Source of the DNA: Glandiceps talaboti | Lineage: Eukaryota; Hemichordata; Enteropneusta; Spengelidae | Length of the DNA: 64,000 nucleotides | Reading direction: 5' to 3' | Assembly (NCBI RefSeq): GCF_964340395.1 | Contig: NC_135562.1 | Location: 9,546,134 to 9,610,133, forward strand | The notes under the pieces: generated by a model | Seen by the model: the letters and a program-made list of their open reading frames with translations, nothing else | Database searches by the model: none | Told to the model about the DNA's origin: nothing | Made by a program: the position numbers and the translations under genes | Part shown: positions 1-24,990 of the stretch, piece by piece | How positions within the stretch are numbered: position 1 is the stretch's first letter | Layout of the letters: each line of letters starts with the position of its first letter

Positions 1-304
1 ATTAATTTCAGGCCAGCAATTGTGATACAATGTTACAGTGTACTTAATTAGTGCCATATTGTTATGTTCTAAAACTAAAAAAATGTCTTCTCACTTGTTT
101 GATTATGGAGAATACTTGCTGAGCATTTGCACATAAAATTTGAATTAGAATTACTAGTCATAATTATCAAGAATTTGAAATTCATTATTATCATACCATT
201 ACAATTGAAGAATACCTAACCCATACAAATCTTCAGTGTATTTATCTGGTAGACTCTGTTGCTCAGTCTCTTTGCGTATGCTTTGGTCACACCTAGTCGA
301 GGCA
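1..304. other. non-coding flank, nothing recognised
   Basis: AT-rich sequence with no convincing exon, RNA gene or repeat. It leads directly into a short telomeric-type tract. Confidence 0.5.
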
Positions 305-338
305 CCTAACCCTAACCCTAACCCTAACCCTAACCCTT
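305..338 (-). repeat. interstitial telomeric repeat (CCCTAA)n
   Basis: Five perfect CCTAAC units plus a partial one are seen, i.e. TTAGGG on the minus strand, the usual metazoan telomere unit. The tract is only about 34 bp and unique sequence flanks it on both sides. It is therefore an interstitial copy, or the inner edge of a subtelomere, rather than a chromosome end. It lies about 400 bp from a very large minisatellite, an association common near chromosome ends. Confidence 0.9.
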
Positions 339-727
339 CACCATTAAACAAAATAGCAAATTAACCATAATGTAAATCATATCTGTAAAGACTAACACAA
401 ACCATCTTTGAGTGATTGTTAAGCTTACGCAAAGAGAAAACACAACTTGTTCTTCCATTTTTAATATAATGATGATTTTTGGGATATAATTGATGCTAGT
501 ATACGTTTTGTATCATGTTATTTTTAATTGTACCGAAAGCTTTGATATACATTAGAATCCATATGGGTACCAGAATTGTTATACCACCTCTATACATCTT
601 TTATTGGGGACAGTTATACATTGAGTAGGGGAACAGCTATACTTGATTTTTCTAAGGAAATACTTGTACTACTTTGATGAGGCGAGGGTCAATAACTATA
701 CAACTACATGTATATTTTTATAAGGAG
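339..727. other. non-coding spacer before the minisatellite
   Basis: No gene is seen. From about 600 onward, degenerate pieces resembling the following minisatellite appear (GGGGACAGTTATAC, GGGGAACAGCTATAC), so the array fades in rather than starting sharply. Confidence 0.5.
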
Positions 728-3700
728 ATGATTACATTTTACTTTGATTGGGGAACAGTTACACTTTACTTTGATTGGAGAACAGTTACACTTTACTTTG
801 ATTGGAGAACAGTTACACTTTTACTTTGATTGTGGAATAGATACACTTTACTTTGATAGGGAGACATTTACAATTTACTTTGATTGAGGAACAGTTATAC
901 TTTACTTCAATAAGGAAACATTTACACTTCAATTGGGAAACAGTTACACTTTGGGGAACAGCTACACTTTACTTTGGTTGAGAAACAGTTACACTGTCTT
1001 TACTTTGATTGAAGAACAGTTACACTTGACTTTGATTGAGAATAGTTGCACTTTACTTTCATTGGGGAACATTTACAATTTACTTTGATTGAGGAAAAGT
1101 TACACTTTACTTTGATTGGGCCGGGAACAGGTACACTTTACTTTGGTTGAAGAACAGTTACACTTTACTTTGGTTGAAGAACAGTTACACTTTACTTTGA
1201 TTGAGGAAGAGTTACACTTTACTTTGATTGAAGAACAGTTATACTTTACTTTGATTGGGGACCATTTACAATTTACTTTGATTGGGGAACAGTTACACTT
1301 TACTTTGAATGGGAATAGATACACTTTACTTTGAATGGGAACAGTTACACTTTACTTTGAATGGGAACAGTTACACTTTACCTTGATTGAGGAACAGTTA
1401 CACTTTACTTTGGTTGAGGAACAGTTACACTTTTACTTTGAATGAGAACAGTTACACTTTTGGGAACAGTTACACTTTACTTTGATTGGGAAACAGCTAC
1501 ACTTACTTTGGTTGAGGAACAGTTACACTTCACTTTACTTTGATTGGGGAACATTTACAATTTACTTTGATTGAGGAACAGTTACACTTTACTTTGATTG
1601 GGGAACAGTTACACTTTACTTTGGTTGAGGAACAGTTGCACTTTACCTTGATTGGGGAACATTTACAATTTACTTTGATTGAGGAACAGTTACACTTTAC
1701 TTTGATTGGCGAAGAGTTACACTTTACTTTGGTTTGGGAACATTTACACTTTACTTTGATTGAGGAAGAGTTACACTATGTTTGGTTGAGGAACAGTTAC
1801 ACTTTACTCTGATTAAGGAACAGTTACAATTTACTTTGATTAAGGAACAGTTACACTTTACTTTGAATGGGAACAGTTACACTTTGCGGAACAGTTGCAC
1901 TTTACTTTGATTGAGGAACAGGTACTTTCCTTTCACTTGGGAACAGTTACACTTTACTTTGATTGGGGAACAGTTACACTTCGATTGTGAAACAGTTACA
2001 CTTGACTTTGGTTGAAGAACAGTTATACTTTACTTTGATTGGGGACCATTTACAGTTTACTTTGGTTGATGAACAGTTACAATTTACTCTGGTTGGGGAA
2101 TAGATACACTTTACTTCCATTGGGGAATAGATACACTTTACTTTATTTAAGAAACAGTTACACTTTACTTTGATTAAGGAACAGTTACACTTTACTTTGA
2201 ATGGGAACAGTTACACTTTACTTTGATTAAGGAACAGTTACACTTTACTTTGAATGGGAACAGTTACACTTTACTTTGATTAAGGAACAGTTACACTTTA
2301 CTTTGATTAAGGAACAGTTACACTTTACTTTGAATGGGAACAGTTACACTTTGCGGAACAGTTGCACTTTACTTTGATTGGGGAACAGTTATACATTTAC
2401 TTTGATTGGGAAACAGTTACACTTTAGTTTGATTGAGGAACAGTTACACTGTACTTTGATTAAGGAACAGTTGCACTTTACTTTGATTGAAGAACAATTA
2501 CACTTTTAGTTTGGTTGGGGAACATTTACACTTTACTTTGATTAAGGAACAGTTACACTTTACTTTGATTGAACAATAGTTATACTTTACTTTGATTGGG
2601 GACCATTTACAATTTACTTTGATTGAGGCACAGTTACACTTTACTTTGACAGGGAAACAGTTACACCTTAGTTTGGTTGAGGAACAGGTACACATTTACT
2701 TTGATTAAGGAACAGTTACACTTTACCTTGGTTTGGGAACAGTTACACATTCACTTTCAATGGGAACAGATACACTTTGGGGAACAGCTACACTTTACTT
2801 TGGTTGAGAAACAGTTACACTGTCTTTACTTTGATTGAAGAACAGTTACACTTGACTTTGATTGAGAATAGTTGCACTTTACTTTCATTGGGGAACATTT
2901 ACAATTTACTTTGATTGAGGAAGAGTTACATTTTACTTTGATTAGGGAACAGTTACACTTTTGGGAACAGTTACACTTTACTTTGATTGGGAAACAGCTA
3001 CATTTTAATTTGGTTGAGGAACAGTTACACTTTACTTTGATTGGGGAACATTTACAATTTACTTTGATTGAGGAAGAGTTACACTTTACTTTGGTTGGGG
3101 GACCATTTACAATTTACTTTCATTGAGGAATAGTTACACTTTACTTTGATTGGCGAAGAGTAACACTTTACTTTGATTGGGAAACAGTTACACTTTACTT
3201 TGATTGAGGAAGAGTTACACTTGACTTTGGTTGAGGAACAGTTACACTTTATTTTAATTAAGGAACAGTTACAATTTACTCTGGTTGGGGAATAGATACA
3301 CTTGACTTTGATTGAGAATAGTTGCACTTTACTTTGTTTGGGGAACAGTTACACTTTACTTTGTTTGGGGAACAGTTACACTTTACTTTGATTGGGGAAC
3401 AGTTACACTTTACTTTGTTTGGGGAACAGTTACACTTTACTTTGTTTGGGGAACAGTTACACTTTTACTTTGAATAGGAACAGTTACACTTTTGGGAACA
3501 GCTACACTTTACTTTGGTTGAGGAACAGTTACACTTTACTTTGATTGGGGAACATTTACACTTTACTTTGGTTGAGGAAGAGTTACACTTTACTTTGGTT
3601 GAAGAACAGTTACATATTTCTTTGATTGGGTAACAGTTACACTTTACTTTGATTGGGAAACAGCTACACTTTTACTTTGATTGGCGAACAGTTACACTTT

Positions 3701-4510
3701 ACTTTGGTTGAAAACAGTTACACTTTACTTTGATTGAGGAACAGTTACACTTTACTTTGATTGAGGAACAGTTGCACTTTACTTATATTGGGGAACAGTT
3801 ACACTTTTACTTTAGTTGAGGAACAGTTGCAGTTTTCTTTGATTGGGGAACAGTTATACTACTTTGATTGGTAAACAGTTACACTTTACTTTGATTGGGG
3901 AACAGTTACACTTCGATTGGGAAACAGTTACACTTTACTTTGATTGACGAACAGTTACACTTTACTTTGATTAGGGAGTAGTTAAACTTTACTTTGATTT
4001 GGGAACAGTTACACTTTCCGTTGATTTGGGAACAGTTGCACTTTACTTTGATTGAGGAACAGTTGCACTTTACACTGATTGGGGAACAGCTACACTTTTA
4101 CTTTGATTGGCGAACAGTTACACTTTACTTTGAGGAAGAGTTACACTTTACGTTGATTGGGGAACAGTTGCACTTTACTTTGATTGAGGAACAGCTACAC
4201 TTTACTTAGATTGAGGAACAGTTACACTTTTCTTTGATTAGGGAACAGTTACACTTTACTTTGAGGAAGAGTTACACTTTACGTTGATTGGGGAATAGTT
4301 GCACTTTACTTTGATTGGGGAACAGTTACACTTTACTTTGATTGGTAAACAGTTACAATTTACTTTGAGGAAGAGTTACACTTTACGTTGATTGGGGAAT
4401 AGTTGCACTTTATTTTGCCAGGGGAACATTTACACTTCACTTTTGATTGGGGAACTTTTACACATTACTTTGATTGAGGAAAGGTTAACCCTTATTTTGA
4501 TTAGAGATGT
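728..4510. repeat. 27-bp minisatellite array, about 140 units
   Basis: The unit is close to GGGGAACAGTTACACTTTAC followed by TTTGATT (27 bp). Variants are mainly at the GGGG/GAGG/GTTGAGG position, with AACATTTACAA and AAGAGTTACAC forms. Deletions of whole blocks (e.g. TTTTGGGAACAG joints) and higher-order duplications occur: the stretch near 950-1110 recurs near 2770-2930. Because 27 is a multiple of three, several 60-90-residue open frames of GEQLHFTLI-like repeats appear on the plus strand, and antisense ones on the minus strand. I treat these as by-products, not genes. There is no promoter, start context or splice structure to support coding. Confidence 0.95.
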
Positions 4511-4944
4511 TACTTTACTTTTATTTTGCTAGCGGAATAGTCTCAGTTACTCTGACAGGGAATAGTCTGGATGCCAACTTGGTTTCACACTAAACCACAT
4601 CTGGTCAAAGTTCCTCAATCAGCACAAAAGGTTGTTCATCCCATCAGTGAACCCCAGCTGCTATAGTGATGAACAGTATATAAGTAGCACCCAAAGCTGA
4701 CAAATGTATCATTACATAACTGCCCCAATAAACACTATCTTTATGAGGGCTGTGTTATTGGTTAGAATTTTGTGATTCATTAAAAATAAAGGTATGATGT
4801 TAATGAATGTTTGGGTGGGTGTGTATGAATTTTAAATTACATTAAATTGCAGCTCGTGCATCTCAGGACTTGTAGTGTAACAACTTTGACTATACTGTGA
4901 GCGGAGATGTAAATAGTAACGATTCTGTATAGGAACTAGACTAA
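4511..4944. other. non-coding spacer between minisatellite blocks
   Basis: Unique AT-rich sequence with no recognisable exon or RNA gene. It separates the main 27-bp array from a degenerate outlying block. Confidence 0.4.
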
Positions 4945-5195
4945 CCAGGGAACAGTTGCACTTTACTTTGCTTTTGGAACAGTTACATTTTACTTTGAGG
5001 AACAGTTACTCTGTAATTTGATTGGGGTACAGTTGTACTTTACTTTGATAGGGGGACAGTTTTACTTTACTTTGATTGGTAAAAGTGATGCTTTATTTTG
5101 ATGCGGGAAGAGTTACAATTTACTTTACTCTGAGAACAGTTATACTTTACTTTGATTGCAAGCCTTTACACTCTATTTTCATAAGGGAAAAGCTG
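4945..5195. repeat. degenerate outlying block of the 27-bp minisatellite
   Basis: Pieces such as GGGAACAGTTGCACTTTACT and GAACAGTTATACTTTACTTT match the main array, but with more substitutions and irregular spacing. This looks like an older edge of the array cut off by the insertion of unique sequence. Confidence 0.8.
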
Positions 5196-5600
5196 TACAT
5201 TACTTTTAAAACTTGTGTGTTAAATGGTAAATTGTGGCAATGAGGCAATTTTTTATATTTTTCTCCATTGCATTGTCCATAATTGCTCCTGATGTACTTT
5301 GAATGAGCACTATATATTACCTTTGAATAAATGTTAATTTTGTGCCAAACAAACCAAAGTGGTTTTAGCTGTGTATTATTACTACACTATACTTGCTACC
5401 ATGGTAACTGAGGAACATTTGAGTAGATTACGTCATATGATGTGAAACATGATCATCTCGCACGTATGGAGATTTTTTGTACAAACAATTATTTGTAAAA
5501 TAAAACTTTTTTTAGTAATTTCCCAATGTATCTCCTTTTGTAAATATTTTTGCCTGGTTTCCATGGCAACCCAATTTTTTAATAACTTTTATGAATATAT

Positions 5601-5643
<43 letters not shown>

Positions 5644-6493
5644 ACACAGTGATCAGTGTGATGATTGCAACAGCATGAAACAACTGTTCTTGTGAATGTT
5701 GCTTGATACTGTACATGTGTTATTTACACAACTCTACATACATATGTATTGAGCACTGTTTATTCCAGTATAGACATTTTACATATACCGAGTTTATATG
5801 TGTACATTATATACTAGTATACATGTATGTTAATTATTAATATCATGAAAATGTTTCAACTGTTATATTTTTTGAAAGGTGATACATTTTTTATAGAATT
5901 CAATAAAGCATTATTATACTATTGTCACAGTTTCCATTCGTAATTATTCCCACTAGATAGAGCCAGGAGAGGACTATAGGAATGACTATCTGTTATCAGT
6001 CCTATTCCTGATATGCATAATTCACGTTCAATCAGTCCTGGCATACATTTTGTGTACTGTAGGCGACATATGCATGTCACTTTATCAAATAGGCAAGGCA
6101 TTCATCTGTACTCCAGCCCTCAACACGTCATTGGATAAAAACAGTCACATGAACCTACAGTGAATCACTATTGGCCAAAGATATGGGATTATGCAAATCC
6201 ACTATTAAATTAATGCCCTGTTTGGTATAATAAGCTACTGGCCAAGTGTAAAGGGATGTAAATGTTTGCACACCTGTATCCATTTACTGAAAAATAGACT
6301 AATGTTCCTTTAAGCTAATGTAACCTACACCCCATTTACTATGTTGTCTTTGGTTCTCAGTTCAATATTTGTATCTGGCAACTTATACATTCCTTTAAAT
6401 AACAGGATTACACCCCTTTGGTTTCAACTGCAATGTTTCCGTTTCATTAACTGAAGTTCGACTTTGATTATACAAAAATCTAACCACTATTCT
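5196..6493. other. non-coding interval
   Basis: No supported exon. Contents are the AC/AT microsatellite and two palindromic X-box-like motifs around 5394-5407 (ACCATGGTAAC core) and 5556-5571 (GGTTTCCATGGCAACC). Confidence 0.4.
5595..5643. repeat. compound (AC)n(AT)n microsatellite
   Basis: About 20 bp of AC dinucleotides pass directly into about 24 bp of AT dinucleotides. Confidence 0.95.
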
Positions 6494-6500
6494 ATGACAG

Positions 6501-6678
6501 GTAGTCTCGCTGCCAGACTCGTGACTATAGTCCATAAGCGTTGTAAGCCGAGCGGCGAAGCCGTGAAAAGTGAGGGACTTTACTGTCTTTCTCGAGTTTT
6601 CGCCGCTCGGCTTATAGAGCTTTAGTCCCTCATTTCTTGGGCGACGCCGGATAGTCACGAGTCTGGCAGCGAGACTAG
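6501..6678. mobile_element. 178-bp foldback MITE with terminal inverted repeats and 7-bp TSD
   Basis: The 27-bp arms at 6502-6528 and 6651-6677 are perfect inverted copies (TAGTCTCGCTGCCAGACTCG...). A second inner inverted pair, AAGCCGAGCGGCGAA at 6545-6559 against 6599-6613, makes the element a near-complete hairpin. ATGACAG occurs immediately outside both ends (6494-6500 and 6679-6685), as expected for a target-site duplication. It has no coding capacity and is far more GC-rich than its surroundings. A 7-bp duplication does not assign it cleanly to a superfamily; hAT (8 bp) is nearest but not proven. Confidence 0.9.
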
Positions 6679-6738
6679 ATGACAGTGTGCCACCATGTTT
6701 TATTTAGAAATAAGGGATCTGCCCTTTTTGGTATTGCA

Positions 6739-8729
6739 GGGGGTCAGTGACTTTTTGTCTACACGACACGTGCCGGAGAAACTGACCAGTCCCTACCTCA
6801 TGTGTACATGTCTCTGGTCTACATTCCAAACTCATACACTGTACGAAATGTTAACATTCTAAGGCTATTCAAACTATGACATAACAGTATGTTTGATGAT
6901 ACTGCAGTGAATTTACACAGCCTTTACTGATTAATGGTGTATAGACTGGCTTTGTATTCATTTGAAACACTGACTCATACTTTCTTTTAAAACTCATCAA
7001 TTTATTCTTTCTAAATTGTTGGATGTGGTGAATGCTGTTTGTGTTTGATAGTTGTGTGTTGAGTTGATGAACATGCATTAAAAGAGGATTATGTTACTTG
7101 ATTAGCCATACTGCTCTTTGTTAGCCTATATCTGATGGGATGGGTCATGTTCACACATCACATCACATCATTTCAGTCGTTTTTGGAATCTTTTCATAGC
7201 TTACTTTGTACACAAGTTTTCCATTGTACTCCCTTGCATTTTACAATCAGCCTTGTCTAAATACATATGTTTGTTGTTGATTCAAAATTTGCATCAAAAC
7301 AGTGCTATAGAGAAAAACAGTATGAGACTGTCTTCTTACACAGATACTTTCTAATTGGTGTTGTGATGAGACGTAATTCCATCCATTTTACCAATCAAAA
7401 TTCTATGTAATTTGACTTCTGTAGATATCTATATAGTAAATGTTCATGCAATACATTGATAAAGAAATTTTCAGCATAGCACATACAATCTACAGTATTT
7501 CTTTTACTGGTAAAAATATTTAAAGGCATCTAAGCTCTTGGTGTAGCATGTCTGTGAATGACCAGCTTGTTTCAATGCCTCCTTTTTTTTTTGCTTTTTC
7601 CGTATGACTCTTATCTTAAGATTTCACATAAATTCAACAGTGCCCTAACTCATTGCTTTATTGACAATCTTAGGTACACTCGTTCTAAATTGTCCTTGAT
7701 CTGAAAGGTTGGTTTCTGCGTGACAGGGCTATCTTCTGTGTTTTCCTATATTAATGTCTACATGGCAGGGCTATCATTGAATTCTGTAATCTTTTATTTT
7801 TTACGCTGCAAAGTAATCCAGTAATGAAATCATTACATGATATTAAGCTTATGTCTGCATCATATACAGCAAAGTTATCGAGGGACTGTGTAAAAAAAAG
7901 ATAAAGGAGAGAAGTACTGAATACAACTAAGTAAGTAATGTTGCAAGGAGTGCTATCTACAGTAGTAAAGTATGGTTGAAATTCCTGCTTAAATCTAAAT
8001 TTCAAACTAAGAGAATGCCTGAATAATGTAGTTTTGCCGAAAATGAGATTAAACAGTACACAACAACCCCCCCCCCCCGTTAGGTCGCCCTCTATAGTTG
8101 AGTGTGTATGCAGATACAACCTAACATCCTAGTTCTTACGCATGCTACACATTTTCTAGCAGTTACGGGGATGCCAGTGCTTTACTTACTTTATAAATAG
8201 AAGAGTCACTTGGTGTCTGTGTTTAAAGACAGATAGTTTCTCATATAGGGGTAGACCATTCGATATTCTGGGGGTGGGGCTTGGAAGATTGGTGGAGAGT
8301 CATTATTTTTTTTCCCCACCTGCTTGCCTGAGAATTATTTTTTTTCTCCTTCGCCGATGCTGGCAACTTCTTTTTTCTCTGCTTCTTTGAGATATCCGGA
8401 TTATTTTTTACGTCAACGTTGAACACCTACATTTGTTGCCACAATTTTTTGTTTGGTTTTCACACAGGGTAATACAGAGAGTAAAAAGATGCTGTTCTAT
8501 CACACACAGATTTTATTTAGAAAACTACATATTTCATACATGTTTGATTTTCAATTAAATAAACATCATTGACAGTTGTTATGCCATGGTATGATGACAC
8601 ACTGAAAATACAAATCGGAAACTTGATTGGTGAGCTCAGACATTCAGATAGACCGGTCAGTTTCTCCAGCTTGAGGGGATGGGGGTGAGGGTTTCTTTCC
8701 ATTGGGCCAACAAAAAGTCACTGACCCCC
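6739..8729. other. 2-kb interval bounded by an inverted sequence pair
   Basis: The 20-mer GGGGGTCAGTGACTTTTTGT at 6739-6758 recurs inverted and exact at 8710-8729. A second motif, GGAGAAACTGACC plus a few bases at 6775-6791, recurs inverted at 8651-8667. The inner spacing differs (16 versus 42 bp). The interval between carries no recognisable ORF. It could be a non-autonomous DNA element with composite termini or two independent copies of a repeat in opposite orientation. Confidence 0.5.
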
Positions 8730-8732
8730 GTG

Positions 8733-9290
8733 AATAAAGTTTCATAGCATCTGACAGTAAGCTGTAGAGGGAAGAGCTTTGAGACTGGGATATGTCCACC
8801 TCTTGTGTGAGTGTGTGTGAATGGGGGGGGGGGATTCTAGGGGTGCTCCCCGTAGAAGCCCTGGAGGACTTTTATTTCTGAAGACAATGTTTAGGCTATT
8901 AACAGACACTTTCAGACAATAATATGCAAGCTTTACAAGACAGCTCTAACATGTAAAAAGCAACTACATAAGGTTGAAACATTTTTGAAATAAAGTTCCA
9001 TAGCATCTTGACAGTAAGAGGTGGAGGAAAGAACTTTGATTTGAAACTGGAACATGTCTACCTCTTATGCTGTCCCCCTATACTAGAAGCCCTGGAGGAT
9101 TTTTACTCTTAAAGCCAATTTTCAGGCTATTAAAACATTTTTGAAATAAAGTTTCATAGCATCTTGACAGTAGGAGGTGGAGGGAAAAACTTTGATATGA
9201 GGCTTGGACATGTCTACATCTTATGGGGGTCCTAGGGGGTCTCCCCTAGAAGCTTTTCAAGGTTTTTACCAATTTAGGTGACTCTTATTG
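8733..9290. repeat. degenerate tandem triplication (about 156-256 bp units)
   Basis: Three units start with AATAAAGTTYCATAGCATC at 8733, 8989 and 9145. They share ordered sub-motifs: a GACAGTARGAGGTGGAGG block, an AACTTTGAT block, GACATGTCTACMTCTTATG, CCTAGAAGCC and a TTTTCAGGCTATT end. Unit 1 is longer because of inserted sequence including a poly-G run. No conserved reading frame is evident. Confidence 0.75.
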
Positions 9291-9671
9291 TTGGTTTAAC
9301 GAATGAGTGGCCTCTGGAGTGATGAGTCCAATGGGTTCCCCCATGCCAGATGTGCAGCTTTTTAAGTTCTATTTAGGCAATTTTTAGGTTATTCATAGCC
9401 TCTGAGATATATATTGCCAAGCATCGAAAAGCTGAAGTAAATATAACTTTTTAAATAAGTTTTCCATGTTATAAAAGTGGGCCTGTAACATTGGTAATGG
9501 GGCATTGATATTGCATGTATAGTAAAGTTACTGATGTGTGAGAGCACTTCGGAGGTCATACCTAGTGTACAATAGAAACTTGAATTTGAGTTGTGGTGTC
9601 GATACATGTAGTGTCTGAAGAGTTATGTTAATTGTCCGACGCAACGCCAGCCAACTTTTTTTCTTCTCAGA

Positions 9672-9870
9672 AACAGCAGTCAGATTGCTTTATATTTGGT
9701 GTGTATGCCCCTTTCGGGAGTTAAAGTTCCGACAGATTTGTCAATTTCATGTCAAGTTGAACCGCGCACATTTTTAGTAACCGTGTATTTTTGGTCAAAG
9801 GATATTTTTTTCAAAAAACAATGGTCGGATTACTTTGATAATTGGTGTACATGTGCCTTGGGGGAAACTA
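9672..9870. repeat. diverged direct duplication
   Basis: CAGTCAGATTGCTTTATATT...GGTGTGTATGCCCCTTTCGGG near 9675-9720 is echoed by TGGTCGGATTACTTTGATAA...GGTGTACATGTGCCTTGGGGG near 9822-9865, about 147 bp apart. Repeat origin is unknown. Confidence 0.5.
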
Positions 9871-10279
9871 TTTAGATTTTTGAATGCAAAACTGATACAA
9901 GTCCATACCTTTAGTAGATTTAGATTTAGGGTAGTTAGTGACATGTTGTGTGTGGATGACTCTGTGTATACGTACTCCGAGGAAACAAACGTATGTTATT
10001 ACCCTCGCGCCCTGTTCACTTTATATACTCGAGTTCATTATGAAAAAATCATTCACTACATTATGAATTTGATATACTTTGAATATTCCTACATGTCACT
10101 CCCCGAGATGGAAATTCAATGTAAAACTTTCTTCGGGATACTTTGTCCAACGTTCATTGGCCTATGTATGCTCAACAAACGGCACCCAATTAAAAATAAT
10201 CTTTATTCGTCCAAATAAATTTGGAAATTTGTTGAATGGTCGCAACTTCTGGTAGTGTACTGATGCTTATTCGATGCAA

Positions 10280-10468
10280 CATTTTCCGACAGTTTGTATC
10301 CGTCGCACGTCGCTGATATAAATTCTCCAGACACTCGTACTCGTAGCACTGTCGACATCAGTGTCAGTCTGTCACTCAGCGCTCGTACTCGGCGTAGACC
10401 TAGCGCCGCCACCGTTGGATGTCAGCTAGACTTGAGGCAAGACATAAACAACAAACGAATATTTAAAA
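10280..10468 (+). promoter_or_regulatory. candidate TMEM65 promoter / 5' UTR
   Basis: This stretch is locally richer in CpG than its surroundings (CGTCGCACGTCGC, CAGCGCTCGTACTCGGCG, AGCGCCGCC). It contains a GATATAAATT element near 10314 and ends at the ATG of the TMEM65 first exon. The exact transcription start cannot be seen. Confidence 0.4.
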
Positions 10469-23387
<12,919 letters not shown>

Positions 23388-23496
23388 AAACAAATTGTCT
23401 TGTAGCAGTTGCTTTCTTAAGATCTCACAACTCTGGTTATACTTGAGAAATGAAATAGAGTTTACCTTTAGAACAGAAGCACTATGTTATTAAAGT

Positions 23497-23589
23497 CTGC
23501 AAGATAAGCAGTGTCGGGCATCCTCAAGCATCATCAGGCTACACCACTTGAAGGCTGATGATGTGGGAACGACACAATATATCTTGCAG
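23497..23589. other. long imperfect hairpin in the TMEM65 3' region
   Basis: Nested inverted segments: CTGCAAGATA (23497) with TATCTTGCAG (23580), GTGTCG with CGACAC, and CATCATCAG with CTGATGATG. The apical loop is about 17 nt. It starts about 110 bp after the TMEM65 stop codon, so it is probably transcribed in the 3' UTR. It contains CTGATGATG and GGAACGAC, loosely hammerhead-like but lacking the GAAA core. It may be a small foldback element. Confidence 0.7.
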
Positions 23590-24911
23590 TCACAGTGTTC
23601 TGTACACTCACCATCTGCTATACCTGAAATATTACACATAGTTTTAACTTTCTAGTTGTCAGAATTCAAGTAAAACGTAAACCAGTAGAAAAACTGTCAA
23701 GTGCAAAGATTTTTAAAATTGTGAAAAGTAAAACAAGTCGAAATGCATTTTGATACAAAATTAGAAATGTATGGTTTCCAATGAATGCAAATGACATGTG
23801 ACATGACATGTGACATCACATGACATGTGACATCACTAAGACAGGGTTTAAACCAATACAATCAACTATTAAGAACTGTAATATAGCAATAAGTAAAATC
23901 TGAATGTTTTGAGGTTTCGACAACCCAAATTGATATGTTTGAAAATGTAGTGATGTAACAGTGTAAGTAAATGTCATTACATGATGGTGTTCAAATGAAA
24001 ATTTATATGTGTTTATTAACCATTGTTATAAACACAAACTTGAAAATTGTTACCTGAATTTTTCAACTGTACACCAGTGTTTCTAGATTTGTTCATTAAT
24101 CATATTACTGTCAAAATCAAAGATAAAGTTAATTTTTTTTAAAGTCTGTGCAATACAAGATGAAGGCAAGGATAGGCCTGGAAATGGGGATTTCAAAACA
24201 CTGCTGACACCCTTGCTTTCAGAATTTTACCATGGTATAATTATTGGATCTAAATATCACCAAAATGATGTGTATTAAAAAGTAATTTTCAATATGTGAA
24301 GCATTATGTTATGAATTCATTATGTTAGAGTTAAAAAAAAATATTATGCAATTTGTGACCAGACACAGCATTACAAGTAATATTTGAAAGTATAATATCT
24401 TCAAGATATTAATTGACATGACGTCACTGATATTTCACACTTCTCAAAGTGAAAGGGCTATAAAATGTCTCAAAGCAAGGGTAATGACAATATTTTTGTC
24501 TTAAATTGAAATATTAAACTCAAATAGAAATATGAAGACTGGAAGAGTAGATTGTTGGGAATAGAACAGAAAAGACTTTAATGTAACCATACAAGTGTTG
24601 AATAGAAATTGATATGATCAGAACGTTGTTTTATCAGTGATGAACAATTTAAACTGGCTTTGAAGGTGCCAGCAAATCAACTGGATATGAATTCCATCGA
24701 CCCTTACACTTGACTGCAGCAGATGAAAGGATAGTAATTCCTAGTAAAAAGGAAAGGTTCTTCCATGATCCAACCATCTATTGAACAGCACAGACTTGAA
24801 TATTTTGTGTGTAGTATCTATATTTATATGTGTTGCAACCTCAGTGCTGCATGTTGTGGTCATGTGTTTGTGTTTGTAAGATGGTTCACATTAGTTTGAT
24901 AATGTTATAAA

Positions 24912-24990
24912 AAAGACTTCTCAGCCCTTTAAGGCTAATGGTTCCACCATTGATAAAAGAAGTCAGTCAGTCAAGTCAGTCAGATCACAG
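24912..24990 (+). mobile_element. LINE/SINE-like 3' tail with AGTC microsatellite
   Basis: A compact stem region (CAGCCCTTTAAGGCTAATGG, TTCCACCATTGATAAAAGA) is followed directly by GTCAGTCAGTCAAGTCAGTCAG. A stem plus short tandem tail is the typical 3' end of L2/CR1-like retroelements. No coding part is recognised upstream. Confidence 0.45.

Noticed and set aside
7751-8119. 122-residue minus-strand open frame
   Set aside because: Includes a translated poly-C run and random hydrophobic segments; its first codon is not a convincing start and no family is recognised.
9835-10218. 127-residue plus-strand open frame upstream of TMEM65
   Set aside because: Composition and lack of any motif suggest chance; it overlaps the diverged duplication at 9672-9870.
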